Origin: REEB506 sp040381035
GTDB lineage: Bacteria; Pseudomonadota; Alphaproteobacteria; Caulobacterales; Aquidulcibacteraceae
DNA length: 64,000 nucleotides
NCBI GenBank assembly: GCA_040381035.1
Contig: JBEIHY010000010.1
Location: 1-64,000 of the forward strand
Direction: 5' to 3'
The translations under genes and the position numbers were made by a program. Below, in pieces: positions 25,177 to 34,791 of this stretch (position 1 is the stretch's first letter; each line of letters starts with the position of its first letter). The notes under the pieces are model-generated. The model was not told where the DNA came from. It saw nothing but the letters and a program-made list of their open reading frames with translations, and made no database searches.

Positions 25177-25179
25177 GGA

Positions 25180-25590
25180 TTAGCCCGTTGCGGCGATCTC
25201 GCCGGCGGCCATCGCCGCGGCGAGCCGTGCGCCCATGATATCGTTCAGCGCCGCCACCGCCGGCAGCGGCCGGATCAGAACGCGGAAATCATCAATCAGT
25301 CCGGCTTCGTTGAAGCGCAGCACATCGCAGCCTTCCGCGCGGCGCCCGCCGATCTTGCATTCAAAAAAAATCACTGCGGTTTTCTCCGCCGCGACCGTCT
25401 CGGTGAAGCGAAACTCTTCCAGCACGTCAAACAAGTGCGGGAACAGAAAGCCAATCATGCTCTTGCCGGCAAACGGGCGCGACTTGGTGGGGCTGTACAT
25501 CTGGATGTCGTCGCTCATGCAGGCAAGCACGCCGTCACGATCCTTCGCGACGGCTGCGGCGTGATAGCGCGAAAGGGTGGAAGCGCTCAT
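25180..25590 (-). CDS. NTF2-like (SnoaL-type) protein
   Basis: This 136-residue protein has the nuclear-transport-factor-2 fold pattern: an N-terminal helix with RYHAAAVAKDRDGVLACM, then DIQMYSPTKSRPFAGKSMI, and strand-rich C-terminal sequence including CDVLRFNEAGLIDDFRV. Such proteins act as isomerases, dehydratases or binding domains, so no specific role can be given. Its ATG overlaps the stop of the acyl-CoA synthetase gene by four bases, tying it to that operon. Confidence 0.8.
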   Translation of the reverse strand: MSASTLSRYHAAAVAKDRDGVLACMSDDIQMYSPTKSRPFAGKSMIGFLFPHLFDVLEEFRFTETVAAEKTAVIFFECKIGGRRAEGCDVLRFNEAGLIDDFRVLIRPLPAVAALNDIMGARLAAAMAAGEIAATG

Positions 25591-27461
25591 AGCTGAACAA
25601 TCTCCGCATCCGGATTGTCCGTATACAGACGGGTCACCAGCGTTGCGCGGCGTTCCAGCGTCAGGCGTTGGTTGACGTAGCCCTTGTCGGTGATCTCGCC
25701 GGCGTCGATCGAGGGCGGCTCGGTCATCACGACGAAACGCCCAATGCGGCGCGAGGAACCGCCGGCACTGGCGTTATGGGCCTCGATCCCAGCCCTGATC
25801 CGTGCGGTCAAACGCTGCATCGCGGGAGTGTCGGACTGTTCGGCTGCGATCATCTGCATCGCCGCCATGCTTGGCCAAACCAGCGCGCCGATGAACGGCC
25901 TGTCTTGGCCCGCGATGACGGCATCGAGAATCCACGGCGTGCAGGCGGCAACCACATCCGGCCGAAGCGTGCCGACCGACACCCATGTGCCGCTCGACAG
26001 TTTGAAATCTTCGGTCACGCGCCCGTCAAAGATCAGGCCCAGTTCGGGCTTGTCGGGATCAACGAAGCGGCAGGCGTCGCCGAGCTTGTAATAGCCTTCC
26101 TCATCAAACGCTGCGGCGGTTTTGTCCGGATCGGCGTGATAACCGGGTGCAACCGTTGGGCCCTTCACACGAACTTCCAGCTTGGTTCCATTGGGCACGA
26201 GCTTCAGCATCATGCCCGGCAGCGGCAAGCCAATCAGGCCGACGCGCTCGGCCTCCCAGTGCACGACGGTGATGCCTTGGGTTTCGGTGGCGCCATACAT
26301 TGTGGTGAGCGGCACGCGGTGGCCGGTCTCCGCGATCGCCAGCGCCTGAATGCGATCATAGAGATCGTCCGACAAGGTGGCGCCGCCATAGCCCATATAC
26401 TTCATGCGTTTGAAGAACGCCGCACGCAGAACGGGGTCTTTCTCCATGGCGTCGGCAAGCATGGAGAACGCGATGGGCGCGGAGCCGAACACATCGGGCG
26501 AGACCTCTTTCAGGTTCTGGATCGTGATGTCGAACAGGCCGGCCATCGGCTTGCCGTCGTCGATGTGATGGATTCCGCCGGCCCACAGATTGGCGTTGAA
26601 ATTGACGTTCGCGCCGGAAATGTGGTTCCACGGCATCCAGTCGAGCATGATCGGCGGATCGTTCGGGCTCGGATGAGCATCGCGCAGGCCGTCTTGGCCC
26701 GCAATCAGCGCGCACATCGCGCCTTGGGTTTGCGGCACAGCTTTCGGCATGCCCGTTGAGCCCGAGGTGCAAAGATACTTCGCCACGGTTGCATCCGTGA
26801 TCATGCCCATCGAAGCGGCGACCGCTTCGGTGACTTCCGTGCGCGCCAGATCAGCATACGACAAGGCCCCGCCATGGGCGCCGGATTGCGCGGTGATGAT
26901 GATCAGACCGCCGCCGGCTTCTTCCTGCAGGGCTTTCAGCGCCGCCTGGAAGGGGTCAAGCGCCTGCACAAAAACGGCCTTGGGGCGGATGAGGCGAAAG
27001 GCGTGGCGGATCTTGTCGTGCGTCTGGCTCATCAGCGAATAGGGCACGCTCATGGGGGCTGCCGGTGCGCGCGCCTTCATCGCGGCCAGCGTCAGCATCG
27101 CATGTTCGATCGAATTGCCTGACAGGATCATCAGCGCGTGATCGGGACCCAGGCCAAGATTGATCAGCGCTTGCGCCAATCGGTTGGTCAGCGGCTCGGT
27201 TTCACCGTAACTGATTTCGCGCCACGCGCCGAGCCCCGCGCCCGGCGCGCTCGGCAAGCGCTGGCGCATATAGGGCCGTGCGCCCAGTTCGGCGCTGCGT
27301 TGATCGAGCAAATGCGGGATCGAGCGCGGCCGGTCGCCTGGCTTTTGATTGGCGCTGAGATAGACCGTGCCGTCGGGCCTGCGGTCGGCGGTAACGTCCG
27401 GGCCCTTCATCGGCAGCTTCTTGAAGGTCGGCAGGGTCGTCTGCGTCGCGCCATCGGCCAT
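25587..27461 (-). CDS. Feruloyl-CoA synthase-like acyl-CoA synthetase
   Basis: This 624-residue adenylate-forming enzyme has the AMP-binding motif CTSGSTGMPKAVPQTQ and MYGATETQGITV. It also has FDGRVTEDFKLSSGTWVSVG with VVAACTPWILDAVIAGQ, the arrangement typical of feruloyl-CoA synthases. It would activate an aromatic or other carboxylic acid with ATP and CoA. The start at 27461 has GGGAGGAAC upstream; the frame to 27533 has no good site. It heads the operon with the NTF2-like protein and two esterases. The actual substrate is not shown by sequence. Confidence 0.85.
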   Translation of the reverse strand: MADGATQTTLPTFKKLPMKGPDVTADRRPDGTVYLSANQKPGDRPRSIPHLLDQRSAELGARPYMRQRLPSAPGAGLGAWREISYGETEPLTNRLAQALINLGLGPDHALMILSGNSIEHAMLTLAAMKARAPAAPMSVPYSLMSQTHDKIRHAFRLIRPKAVFVQALDPFQAALKALQEEAGGGLIIITAQSGAHGGALSYADLARTEVTEAVAASMGMITDATVAKYLCTSGSTGMPKAVPQTQGAMCALIAGQDGLRDAHPSPNDPPIMLDWMPWNHISGANVNFNANLWAGGIHHIDDGKPMAGLFDITIQNLKEVSPDVFGSAPIAFSMLADAMEKDPVLRAAFFKRMKYMGYGGATLSDDLYDRIQALAIAETGHRVPLTTMYGATETQGITVVHWEAERVGLIGLPLPGMMLKLVPNGTKLEVRVKGPTVAPGYHADPDKTAAAFDEEGYYKLGDACRFVDPDKPELGLIFDGRVTEDFKLSSGTWVSVGTLRPDVVAACTPWILDAVIAGQDRPFIGALVWPSMAAMQMIAAEQSDTPAMQRLTARIRAGIEAHNASAGGSSRRIGRFVVMTEPPSIDAGEITDKGYVNQRLTLERRATLVTRLYTDNPDAEIVQL

Positions 27462-27567
27462 GGTTTGTTCCTCCCGTGTCGTTGCCGCAAGCTTAGCTGT
27501 TAGCGGGGCGCGAACAAGGGCGCAGAAGGTCAATCTTTCGCATGTGGGGCGTGTAGGAACGAAAAAC

Positions 27568-27591
27568 GGCGCAGCGATTGCGCGCTGCGCC
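27568..27591 (-). terminator. Intrinsic terminator after the DUF481 gene
   Basis: A 9-bp stem (27568-27576 with 27583-27591) is followed on the minus strand by GTTTTTCG. It lies 25 bases after the DUF481 stop and upstream of the acyl-CoA synthetase start, separating the two units. Confidence 0.7.
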
Positions 27592-27615
27592 CTTCACGAC
27601 CTTTTCGACGGCTGT

Positions 27616-28395
<780 letters not shown>

Positions 28396-28533
28396 GAGGT
28401 CTTCCCCTGGTTAAGCGCGCGCACTTTCTGTCGCCGCGGCGCGGACGGGGCGCGAAAAGGCAAGAAAAGAATAGCCTTGGCTGTTTCTTGGTAGATGCCT
28501 GTGGCGCCGCCGCCGCAGTCGGGTCGTCCGTGT

Positions 28534-28950
28534 TCAGAGTATGCCATCGGATTTGCGCAAGCGCACCAACCCAGCGGCCCCGCAAGACAGCTTGGCGGCC
28601 AAGGGGGTATTCGGATCAATTGCGCGCCAGAATGGCGTGACCTTGTCGGCTGGCGCGCCGGCTTCGAGGTCTTCCAATGCGGCTTCTGCAACGATGCGCA
28701 GAAACATGCTGGTGGTCAACGGGCAGGCTGCGTCGGCTTTCATCTGCGCGGCGATTTTGCTGCGCAGGTCCGGTATGCTGAGGGTTTCGCCGGGTTTGGA
28801 TTTCGTGAGAAGCTTGGCGATGTCGGCGGGGCTTGAGATGGCGAGCCGGGCGCCTGCGGGAACCCCGCCGAACGCCTTTTCCAAGACGGTTACATGCGCA
28901 GGCTTTGCGCCGCTGAGTTTTTCTTTCCAGGTCTTCTTCTTTGACGCCAT
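28534..28950 (-). CDS. Small conserved-looking protein, possibly MGMT-like winged helix
   Basis: This 138-residue protein starts MASKKKTWKEKLSGAK and ends with TPFWRAIDPNTPLAAKLSCGAAGL. The central part (KPGETLSIPDLRSKIAAQM, then TTSMFLRIVAEAALEDLE) loosely resembles the DNA-binding domain of O6-methylguanine methyltransferase-like proteins, but without the PCHR active site. No signal or membrane segment is seen. The start at 28950 is preferred over a GTG at 28965. Its function is not recognised. Confidence 0.6.
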   Translation of the reverse strand: MASKKKTWKEKLSGAKPAHVTVLEKAFGGVPAGARLAISSPADIAKLLTKSKPGETLSIPDLRSKIAAQMKADAACPLTTSMFLRIVAEAALEDLEAGAPADKVTPFWRAIDPNTPLAAKLSCGAAGLVRLRKSDGIL

Positions 28951-29245
28951 GGCCAGGGTCGCCACTCAATTGATTTGCTGCGATGACCGCGACAGTTTTT
29001 CGCGATCCGCCAGGAGCTGCGGCCCAGAAAGGCGCATGCCTTGCTGGCCCTTGCGACGCCGCGGGTGCGCAAAGGAGGTGTTGTCATCGCGGACGTTGCA
29101 GAATAAGTCGCCGGCGCTTGATCGCATGAAATTGGCGGTGTGGGTCAAAACGCTCAACCGGGCATGAGCCCGGTCTTCGCGCTTTTCCTTCCCCGCCTTC
29201 GTCATACGATCATCCTCGCAACAACAAGTGAATTGAGTGCAGACC
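28951..29245. other. Gap without a convincing gene
   Basis: A 79-codon minus-strand reading frame (28966-29205) fills most of this gap but has no family resemblance or clear ribosome-binding site. No terminator or operator stands out. The promoter of the 28950 gene is expected here. Confidence 0.3.
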
Positions 29246-30814
29246 CTAATTCACCTGTCTTTCGCGGCCCTCCCAATAGGGCTTGCGCAATTCGCGGCGC
29301 AGGATTTTGCCGGATGGGTTCTTCGGGATCGTCGCGACGAAATCGACGGACTTGGGTACCTTGTAATTCGCCAAGCGTTCGCGCGCCCAGGCAACCACAC
29401 TGTCCGGGTTCGGACTAACGCCGGGCTTCAGCACAGCGATGGCCTTCACGGCTTCGCCCCATTTATCGTCCGGCACGCCGATGATCGCGACATCGGCGAG
29501 GTCTGGGTGGCCGAACAGGGCGTTTTCGACTTCGGCCGGATAGACGTTTTCGCCGCCGGTGACGATCATGTCCTTCACCCGGTCATGGATGAACAAATAG
29601 CCGTCAGCGTCCTGATAAGCGGCGTCGCCGGTGCGCATCCAGCCGTCGACGATGGCTTCGGCGGTGGCTTCTGGCCGACGCCAATAGCCCTTCATCACCA
29701 TGCCGCCGCGAATCCACACTTCACCAACTTCGCCCACCGGCACAGCCTCGCCATTGGCTTTGGCGAGTTTGATGTCCACCTGCGGCCAGGGCTTGCCGCA
29801 GGAGCGCAGTTTGGCGAGCGCGGGATCATGCGCGTCAGGCTGCAGATAGGTTCCAGCGCCAGCGGTTTCGGTCATGCCGTAGAATTGCAGGAAGCCGCAG
29901 CCGAAGCGGGCGCGGGCTTTTACCAGCAGGTCTTCGGCAATCGGGGATGCGCCATAGCTCACCGTGCGCATCGAGGTGAGGTCGGCATTGGCCATTTCCG
30001 GCGCCATCATCAGCATCAGAATGATCGCCGGGGCAAAGAAGGCGTGATTAATTTTCTGCTCGCCGATGCAAGCCAAGACTTTCGCTGGGATCATGTCTTT
30101 CTCAATCACGATCCGCGTCGATTGTGCGAGCCCCATCAGCCCGACATTGACGCCCGCCACATGGAATAGCGGCATCAGGTTCATCACGCTTTCGCCTGGC
30201 TGATAGCTGAAGCCTTCGACATGCTTGGCGCAGGCCATGAAGGCGGCGTAGTTGGCGTTGGTGAGCTGCACGCCCTTCGGCAAGCCAGTGGTGCCAGAGG
30301 TATAGAGCTGGATCACATCGTCGCTTGGCAGCTCAACCAGATTGGGATCATGCGCCAGCCCCGCATCGCGCCAGGCGGTGTAATCGTCCCAGCCGGCGTG
30401 CGGCGCATCGAGAGCGATCACCCGCGGCGGATTTTCCATGCCGGCGAGGGCCTTCTCGGCAACCTCGTAAAAGTCCTGGCCAACAAACAACAGCATGGCG
30501 CCCGCGTCCGCCAGGATCGCGGCGATCTCTGGCGGGGCGAGGCGGAAATTCACCGGCGCCAAAGCCGCACGCGCCTTGGCGCAGCCGAATAGCAATTCGT
30601 AAAACGGGATGCCGTTCTTCGCGAGCAATCCGACGCGCTGTTGCGCCGGGACGCCCGCGGCGAGCAATTGGCGTGCGATCTGGTTGCTGCGCTTGTCCAA
30701 TTCGGCATAGCTGAGGCTCACGCCGTCGCAATACAGCGCCGGTTTGTCGGCCAAGGCGCGGGCCTGCACGCGCACGACATCGGAAACCTTCTTGACGTTC
30801 GCCAGATCGAGCAT
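29246..30814 (-). CDS. Long-chain-type fatty acid-CoA ligase
   Basis: This 522-residue AMP-forming synthetase has LYTSGTTGLPKGVQLTN (ATP loop), FYGMTETAGAGTYLQ, GWMRTGDAAYQDADGYLF, IVTGGENVYPAEVE and the catalytic Lys in KNPSGKILRREL. The core motifs are intact. It is of the FadD/FadD3 type and activates a carboxylic acid for beta-oxidation or lipid use. It stands alone, divergent from the GST gene. The chain length or ring preference cannot be judged. Confidence 0.9.
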   Translation of the reverse strand: MLDLANVKKVSDVVRVQARALADKPALYCDGVSLSYAELDKRSNQIARQLLAAGVPAQQRVGLLAKNGIPFYELLFGCAKARAALAPVNFRLAPPEIAAILADAGAMLLFVGQDFYEVAEKALAGMENPPRVIALDAPHAGWDDYTAWRDAGLAHDPNLVELPSDDVIQLYTSGTTGLPKGVQLTNANYAAFMACAKHVEGFSYQPGESVMNLMPLFHVAGVNVGLMGLAQSTRIVIEKDMIPAKVLACIGEQKINHAFFAPAIILMLMMAPEMANADLTSMRTVSYGASPIAEDLLVKARARFGCGFLQFYGMTETAGAGTYLQPDAHDPALAKLRSCGKPWPQVDIKLAKANGEAVPVGEVGEVWIRGGMVMKGYWRRPEATAEAIVDGWMRTGDAAYQDADGYLFIHDRVKDMIVTGGENVYPAEVENALFGHPDLADVAIIGVPDDKWGEAVKAIAVLKPGVSPNPDSVVAWARERLANYKVPKSVDFVATIPKNPSGKILRRELRKPYWEGRERQVN

Positions 30815-30938
30815 GACGTTTCACTTCCCCAATCGCTGTGCGCCGCGCACCGATTTCGGGGCGGCTATTATGACAGGATTTATAGGGCGCGGCGGCGATT
30901 TGTCGCGTGCTTTCGTACTTGGATCACGGAGCTTTTGA

Positions 30939-31730
30939 ATGGCCGATCTGCTGCTGTGGGAACACCCATTGAGCCCCTATGTTCAGAAGCTGAAAATCGG
31001 CCTGCGCGAAAAAGGCGTGGCGTTCACGACGCGGACGCCGGCCGGTGTCGGCACGGGCCAAGTCGATCCGGCGTTTCTGGCGGCGAGCCCCTTGGCGGAA
31101 GTGCCCGCGTTGCAGCATGGCGATGTCGCGCTGTTTGAGAGCCGCGTGATCCTTGCCTATCTCGAAGAGGCATTCCCGCGGCCGCCATTCATTCCGGCTG
31201 ATCCGCTGCGCACCGCCAAAGCGCGAATGATCGAAACGCTGTGCGATACGCGCTTTGAGGCAGTGAATTGGGCGGTGGCCGAAATCACCGCGTTTCGCCG
31301 CGCCGAAGGGGAGGCGGCAGCGGCCCTTCTTTCGGTCGCTGCGCGCGAGATCGCAGGGCTTCATGCCTGGCTGGCGCGTCAGCTCGGCGCCGGGCCGTAT
31401 CTGTGCGGCGAGATGTTCAGTTGGGCCGATGCGGCGGCGCTGCCCCATGTCGCCGGCGCGGTCGCTGCCGGCATGGGGCCGCCGCCAGATGGCGCGCTGA
31501 GCGATTGGATTGCCCGCGCCAGCACACGCGACAGCGTGGCGCAAACCTTTGCCGAGGCGCGCGCCAGCGCTGGCGGCTTGAATGTGGCGCGCAAGGCGAT
31601 CGCGGCTGGTTTGTTCAAGCGGCAATATCGCGATCATCGCCTGGAATGGATGCTGCGGGCCGGCGGCGGCGAGATCGTCACCCGCGGCATGGCGGACGGC
31701 ACGATCCGGTTCTCGGCGACGATTGATTAG
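30939..31730 (+). CDS. Glutathione S-transferase family protein
   Basis: This 263-residue protein has a thioredoxin-fold N-terminal domain (HPLSPYVQKLKIGLREKGVA, VPALQHG, FESRVILAYLEE) and a helical C-terminal domain (GEMFSWADAAALPHV). The FESR turn is the glutathione-binding motif. It lies between two minus-strand acyl-CoA synthetase genes and could detoxify or isomerise products of that pathway, though this is only positional inference. Confidence 0.88.
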   Translation: MADLLLWEHPLSPYVQKLKIGLREKGVAFTTRTPAGVGTGQVDPAFLAASPLAEVPALQHGDVALFESRVILAYLEEAFPRPPFIPADPLRTAKARMIETLCDTRFEAVNWAVAEITAFRRAEGEAAAALLSVAAREIAGLHAWLARQLGAGPYLCGEMFSWADAAALPHVAGAVAAGMGPPPDGALSDWIARASTRDSVAQTFAEARASAGGLNVARKAIAAGLFKRQYRDHRLEWMLRAGGGEIVTRGMADGTIRFSATID

Positions 31731-31755
31731 CCGGAGTTGATCCGAACGCGGACGA

Positions 31756-33552
31756 TTACAAACGAAACGCGCCCGCCTGGATCGCCGCGTAAAGCGCTGC
31801 ATCAAGCCGCACAAAGCGCTTCTCTCCGGGGTGATCGAAATAGATCGGATCGGCAATCTCGGCCGGGTTGAAGCCCTGCTTCACCAGCTCCACCTTGCGG
31901 TACTTGAACGTGCCGGTGGTTTCGATCTGCGGCTGCAGGCGCAGGAACAGCGGCCGGGCATAGGCCGGCAATTGCGCGCAAATATGGCTGTGCAACGGGT
32001 TGAGATCGACGCCGTCATCGAGCGTCAATGCCGCCATGCCCGCGCGGCCATCAAGATCGCCGACTTTCACGCCATACACATTGGCCTCGATCACGCCGGG
32101 ATACAGCGCCAGCATGTCGCCGACTTCGTTGGTGGAGACATTCTCGCCTTTCCAGCGGAAGGTGTCGCCGATGCGATCGACGAAATAGAAATAGCCGTCC
32201 TTGTCCTGTTTCATCAGGTCTCCGGTGCGAAACCAGGCGTCGCTCTTGGCGAACACGTCGCGCAGGATTTTCTTTTCGGTCTGCTTGGGATCGCCGGAAT
32301 AGCCTTCAAAGCGGAAGCGCGCTTCATCGGTGCGGATTTCGCCGACCGCTTCGCCGACTTCGTTGGGCGCGGCTTCGATGCAGATGCCGTTGGCGTCGCG
32401 GATTGGCTGTTCGGATTCGGCGTCAAACCGCACGATGCGGACATTCAGTTTCTTCTTCAGATAGGCCGGAATGCGCCCCACAGCGCCGGCCTTGCCGTCG
32501 AAATTCAGGAACGAGACATTGCCTTCGGTGGAGCCGTAAAACTCCAAAATCTTGGTGATGCCAAAGCGCGGCTGGAAGCGTTCCCACACTTCCTGGCGCA
32601 GACCATTGCCGACGGCGAGGCGAATGGAATGGGCGCGCTCTTTCGGATGCGGCGGGGTATTAACCAGATACCGGCACAGTTCGCCGATATAGAAGAACAC
32701 GGTTGCGCCTTCGGCGGCGGCTTCGTCCCAGAATTGGGAGGCGGAGAATTTTCGGCGCAGGATGATCGTTGCGCCGGTTTCCAGCGCAAAACCCACCCCG
32801 CACAGCCCGCCGGTGCCGTGATAGAGCGGCAGGGTGATGTAGACGCGGTCCTTGGCCGTGCCGCGCCCGCCGCCAATGAAAGCGCGCATCATGCTCATCA
32901 CGCGCCAATGCGGCATCTTGGCCGCTTTCGGTGCGCCGGTGGTGCCGGAGGTGTAGACATACATCGCCAGATCGCCGCCCTTGAGCGCGTCGCGCAGGCC
33001 TGCCGGCGGGCGCGCCGGGCTCATGCCCTTCAGCGCGTCATCAAGATCGGTCGCGCCATTCACCGGCCCGCCTTGGGCCCACAGCTTTGGCGTGTTGGCG
33101 AGCTTGTCGGCGATGGCGTGATAGCTCTCCGCCAAATCGTTCGAAAGGATGACGTGGCGGGCTGCTGAGATGTTGATGCAATGGGTCAGCGGTGCGCCGG
33201 TCAGATTGGTATTGATCAGCGCGGTGACGACGCCGACCTTGGCCAAGCCAACCCAGGCCGCGACATAGTCGGGCCGGTTGGTCATGAACAGCGCGACCGC
33301 ATCACCCTTGTTCAGGCCCTGCGCCAAAGCCCAATTGGCGTAGCGATTGGCCATCGCGTCGAACTGGGCATAGCTGATCGACTGGCCTTCAAAGCGGAAC
33401 GCGACATTGTTGGGATACTTCTCGACCGTGCGTTCCACATCGTCGCCAATCGATACATCGCTGTCGGCGCCGACGCCCTCATAGGACTTTAAAGTCCGCT
33501 GCAGGCTTCCGATCAGTTCAAACTCGCGTCGCAGGCGCTGAAACATGCCCAT
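31756..33552 (-). CDS. FATP-type very-long-chain acyl-CoA synthetase
   Basis: This 598-residue enzyme has YVYTSGTTGAPKAAKM, LEFYGSTEGNVSF and FRTGDLMKQDKDGYFYFVDR followed by FRWKGENVSTNEV, the signature of the FATP/very-long-chain synthetase group rather than FadD. It couples uptake and activation of long fatty acids. The start at 33552 gives MGMFQRLRREF with GGGAGGA upstream; the frame to 33600 is less likely. It is convergent with the GST gene. Confidence 0.9.
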   Translation of the reverse strand: MGMFQRLRREFELIGSLQRTLKSYEGVGADSDVSIGDDVERTVEKYPNNVAFRFEGQSISYAQFDAMANRYANWALAQGLNKGDAVALFMTNRPDYVAAWVGLAKVGVVTALINTNLTGAPLTHCINISAARHVILSNDLAESYHAIADKLANTPKLWAQGGPVNGATDLDDALKGMSPARPPAGLRDALKGGDLAMYVYTSGTTGAPKAAKMPHWRVMSMMRAFIGGGRGTAKDRVYITLPLYHGTGGLCGVGFALETGATIILRRKFSASQFWDEAAAEGATVFFYIGELCRYLVNTPPHPKERAHSIRLAVGNGLRQEVWERFQPRFGITKILEFYGSTEGNVSFLNFDGKAGAVGRIPAYLKKKLNVRIVRFDAESEQPIRDANGICIEAAPNEVGEAVGEIRTDEARFRFEGYSGDPKQTEKKILRDVFAKSDAWFRTGDLMKQDKDGYFYFVDRIGDTFRWKGENVSTNEVGDMLALYPGVIEANVYGVKVGDLDGRAGMAALTLDDGVDLNPLHSHICAQLPAYARPLFLRLQPQIETTGTFKYRKVELVKQGFNPAEIADPIYFDHPGEKRFVRLDAALYAAIQAGAFRL

Positions 33553-33672
33553 GGCTCGATGTCCTCCCGATCGCCTGTTTTCAGCGACTTTGTTTGCCAA
33601 GTTATCGTAGCGGCCTTGGGTCTGCGGTCAAATCCGCGTCAGCCGCGTGGCGGATGGGCGCTGGTCTTTCGA

Positions 33673-34602
33673 TTAACCCAAAGCCGCCGCCAGTTGCCGC
33701 CCGGCCCAGGCGTGCCACGCTTGGCCCTCCGCCATCGCCGCCGCCATGCTCCAGAAGCCATGGATCAGGTCGGGCGCTTCGGCCTCGGTGACGGCCACCC
33801 CGGCCTCGCGCAGGCGTGCGGCAAACGCGCGGCCTTCATCACGCAGCGGGTCATAAGCGGCGGTAAGCACGCTGGCCGGGGGCAAGCCGGCGAGGCTTGG
33901 CGTGGCCAGAATATCAGCGAGCGGGGCGGCTGCGGCCGGCGTTGGGCCCAGATAATCGCGCCAGAACCGGCCCATGGCGGCTTTCGACAAGAGATATTCG
34001 CCGCCGCCGAACGCGGTATAGCTTTCGGTCGCCATCGTGGCGTCGGTCACGGGATAGATCAGCACCTGATGCTTCAAGGCTGGCCCGCCCTTGTCGCGGG
34101 CCTGAATGGCCACGCTGGCCGCGAGGTTTCCGCCGGCGCTGTCGCCGGCGACGGCCAGGCGGGTTGCGTCAACACCGAGGGCGGCGGCATGGGCGTGCGC
34201 CCAAACCAAAGCGTCAAAGCAATCCAGCGTCGCTGCCGGGTAGCGGTGCTCTGGCGCCAGCCGATAGCTCACGGCCAGCACAGCGGCGCCGCTGGCCGCG
34301 CAGAGCCGGCGGCAGGCGTCATCATGGGTGTCGAGCGTGCAGACCACCCAGCCGCCGCCGTGATAGTGCACCACCAAACCCGGGTTTTCGACGCCGGGCG
34401 GGCGATAGAGCCGTGCCGGCCGGTCGCGGCCGGCAAGCGCGATGGTCAGATCGCGCGCCGCGATGCTGGCGAACGCCGGATCGGGCGGGCCGGGATTGTC
34501 GTACAGCGCGCGCAGCTCTGCGGCGCTGACGGTTTCGACATCGAGCGCCGGCAGCGCGGTGAACATGTCGATCAGGGCAGTCACGCTGGGCGCAAGCGAC
34601 AT
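33673..34602 (-). CDS. Alpha/beta hydrolase, HSL-type esterase
   Basis: This 309-residue protein is a third HSL esterase in the region: VHYHGGGWVVCTLDTHD, VAGDSAGGNLAAS, AYDPLRDEG and DLIHGFWSM supply the oxyanion hole and catalytic triad. It is less like the tandem pair at 23305-25176 than they are to each other. The start at 34602 follows GGAGGATAC. The substrate is unknown. Confidence 0.9.
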   Translation of the reverse strand: MSLAPSVTALIDMFTALPALDVETVSAAELRALYDNPGPPDPAFASIAARDLTIALAGRDRPARLYRPPGVENPGLVVHYHGGGWVVCTLDTHDDACRRLCAASGAAVLAVSYRLAPEHRYPAATLDCFDALVWAHAHAAALGVDATRLAVAGDSAGGNLAASVAIQARDKGGPALKHQVLIYPVTDATMATESYTAFGGGEYLLSKAAMGRFWRDYLGPTPAAAAPLADILATPSLAGLPPASVLTAAYDPLRDEGRAFAARLREAGVAVTEAEAPDLIHGFWSMAAAMAEGQAWHAWAGRQLAAALG

Positions 34603-34791
34603 CGGGTATCCTCCGAGGTTGGAGACAGACTTGCACACCGGCGGCGGCGTGCGAAGAGGGGATGCGAATGCGTCCAGCCCCGCGCCGGAGGGCGGATGAA
34701 GCGTCAGCGAAATCCGCCGAACCAGAGCAAGGCAGCACAGGATGGCAATGGCGAAGGAGGCGGCGGATTATGGGCTTCGCCCTCATCCGCC

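Noticed and set aside
23731..25596. 621-codon plus-strand frame opposite the two esterases
   Set aside because: The esterase triads are intact on the minus strand and the plus-strand product matches nothing.
28966..29205. 79-codon minus-strand frame
   Set aside because: It has no ribosome-binding site, no family resemblance and a composition like non-coding sequence. Too weak to call.
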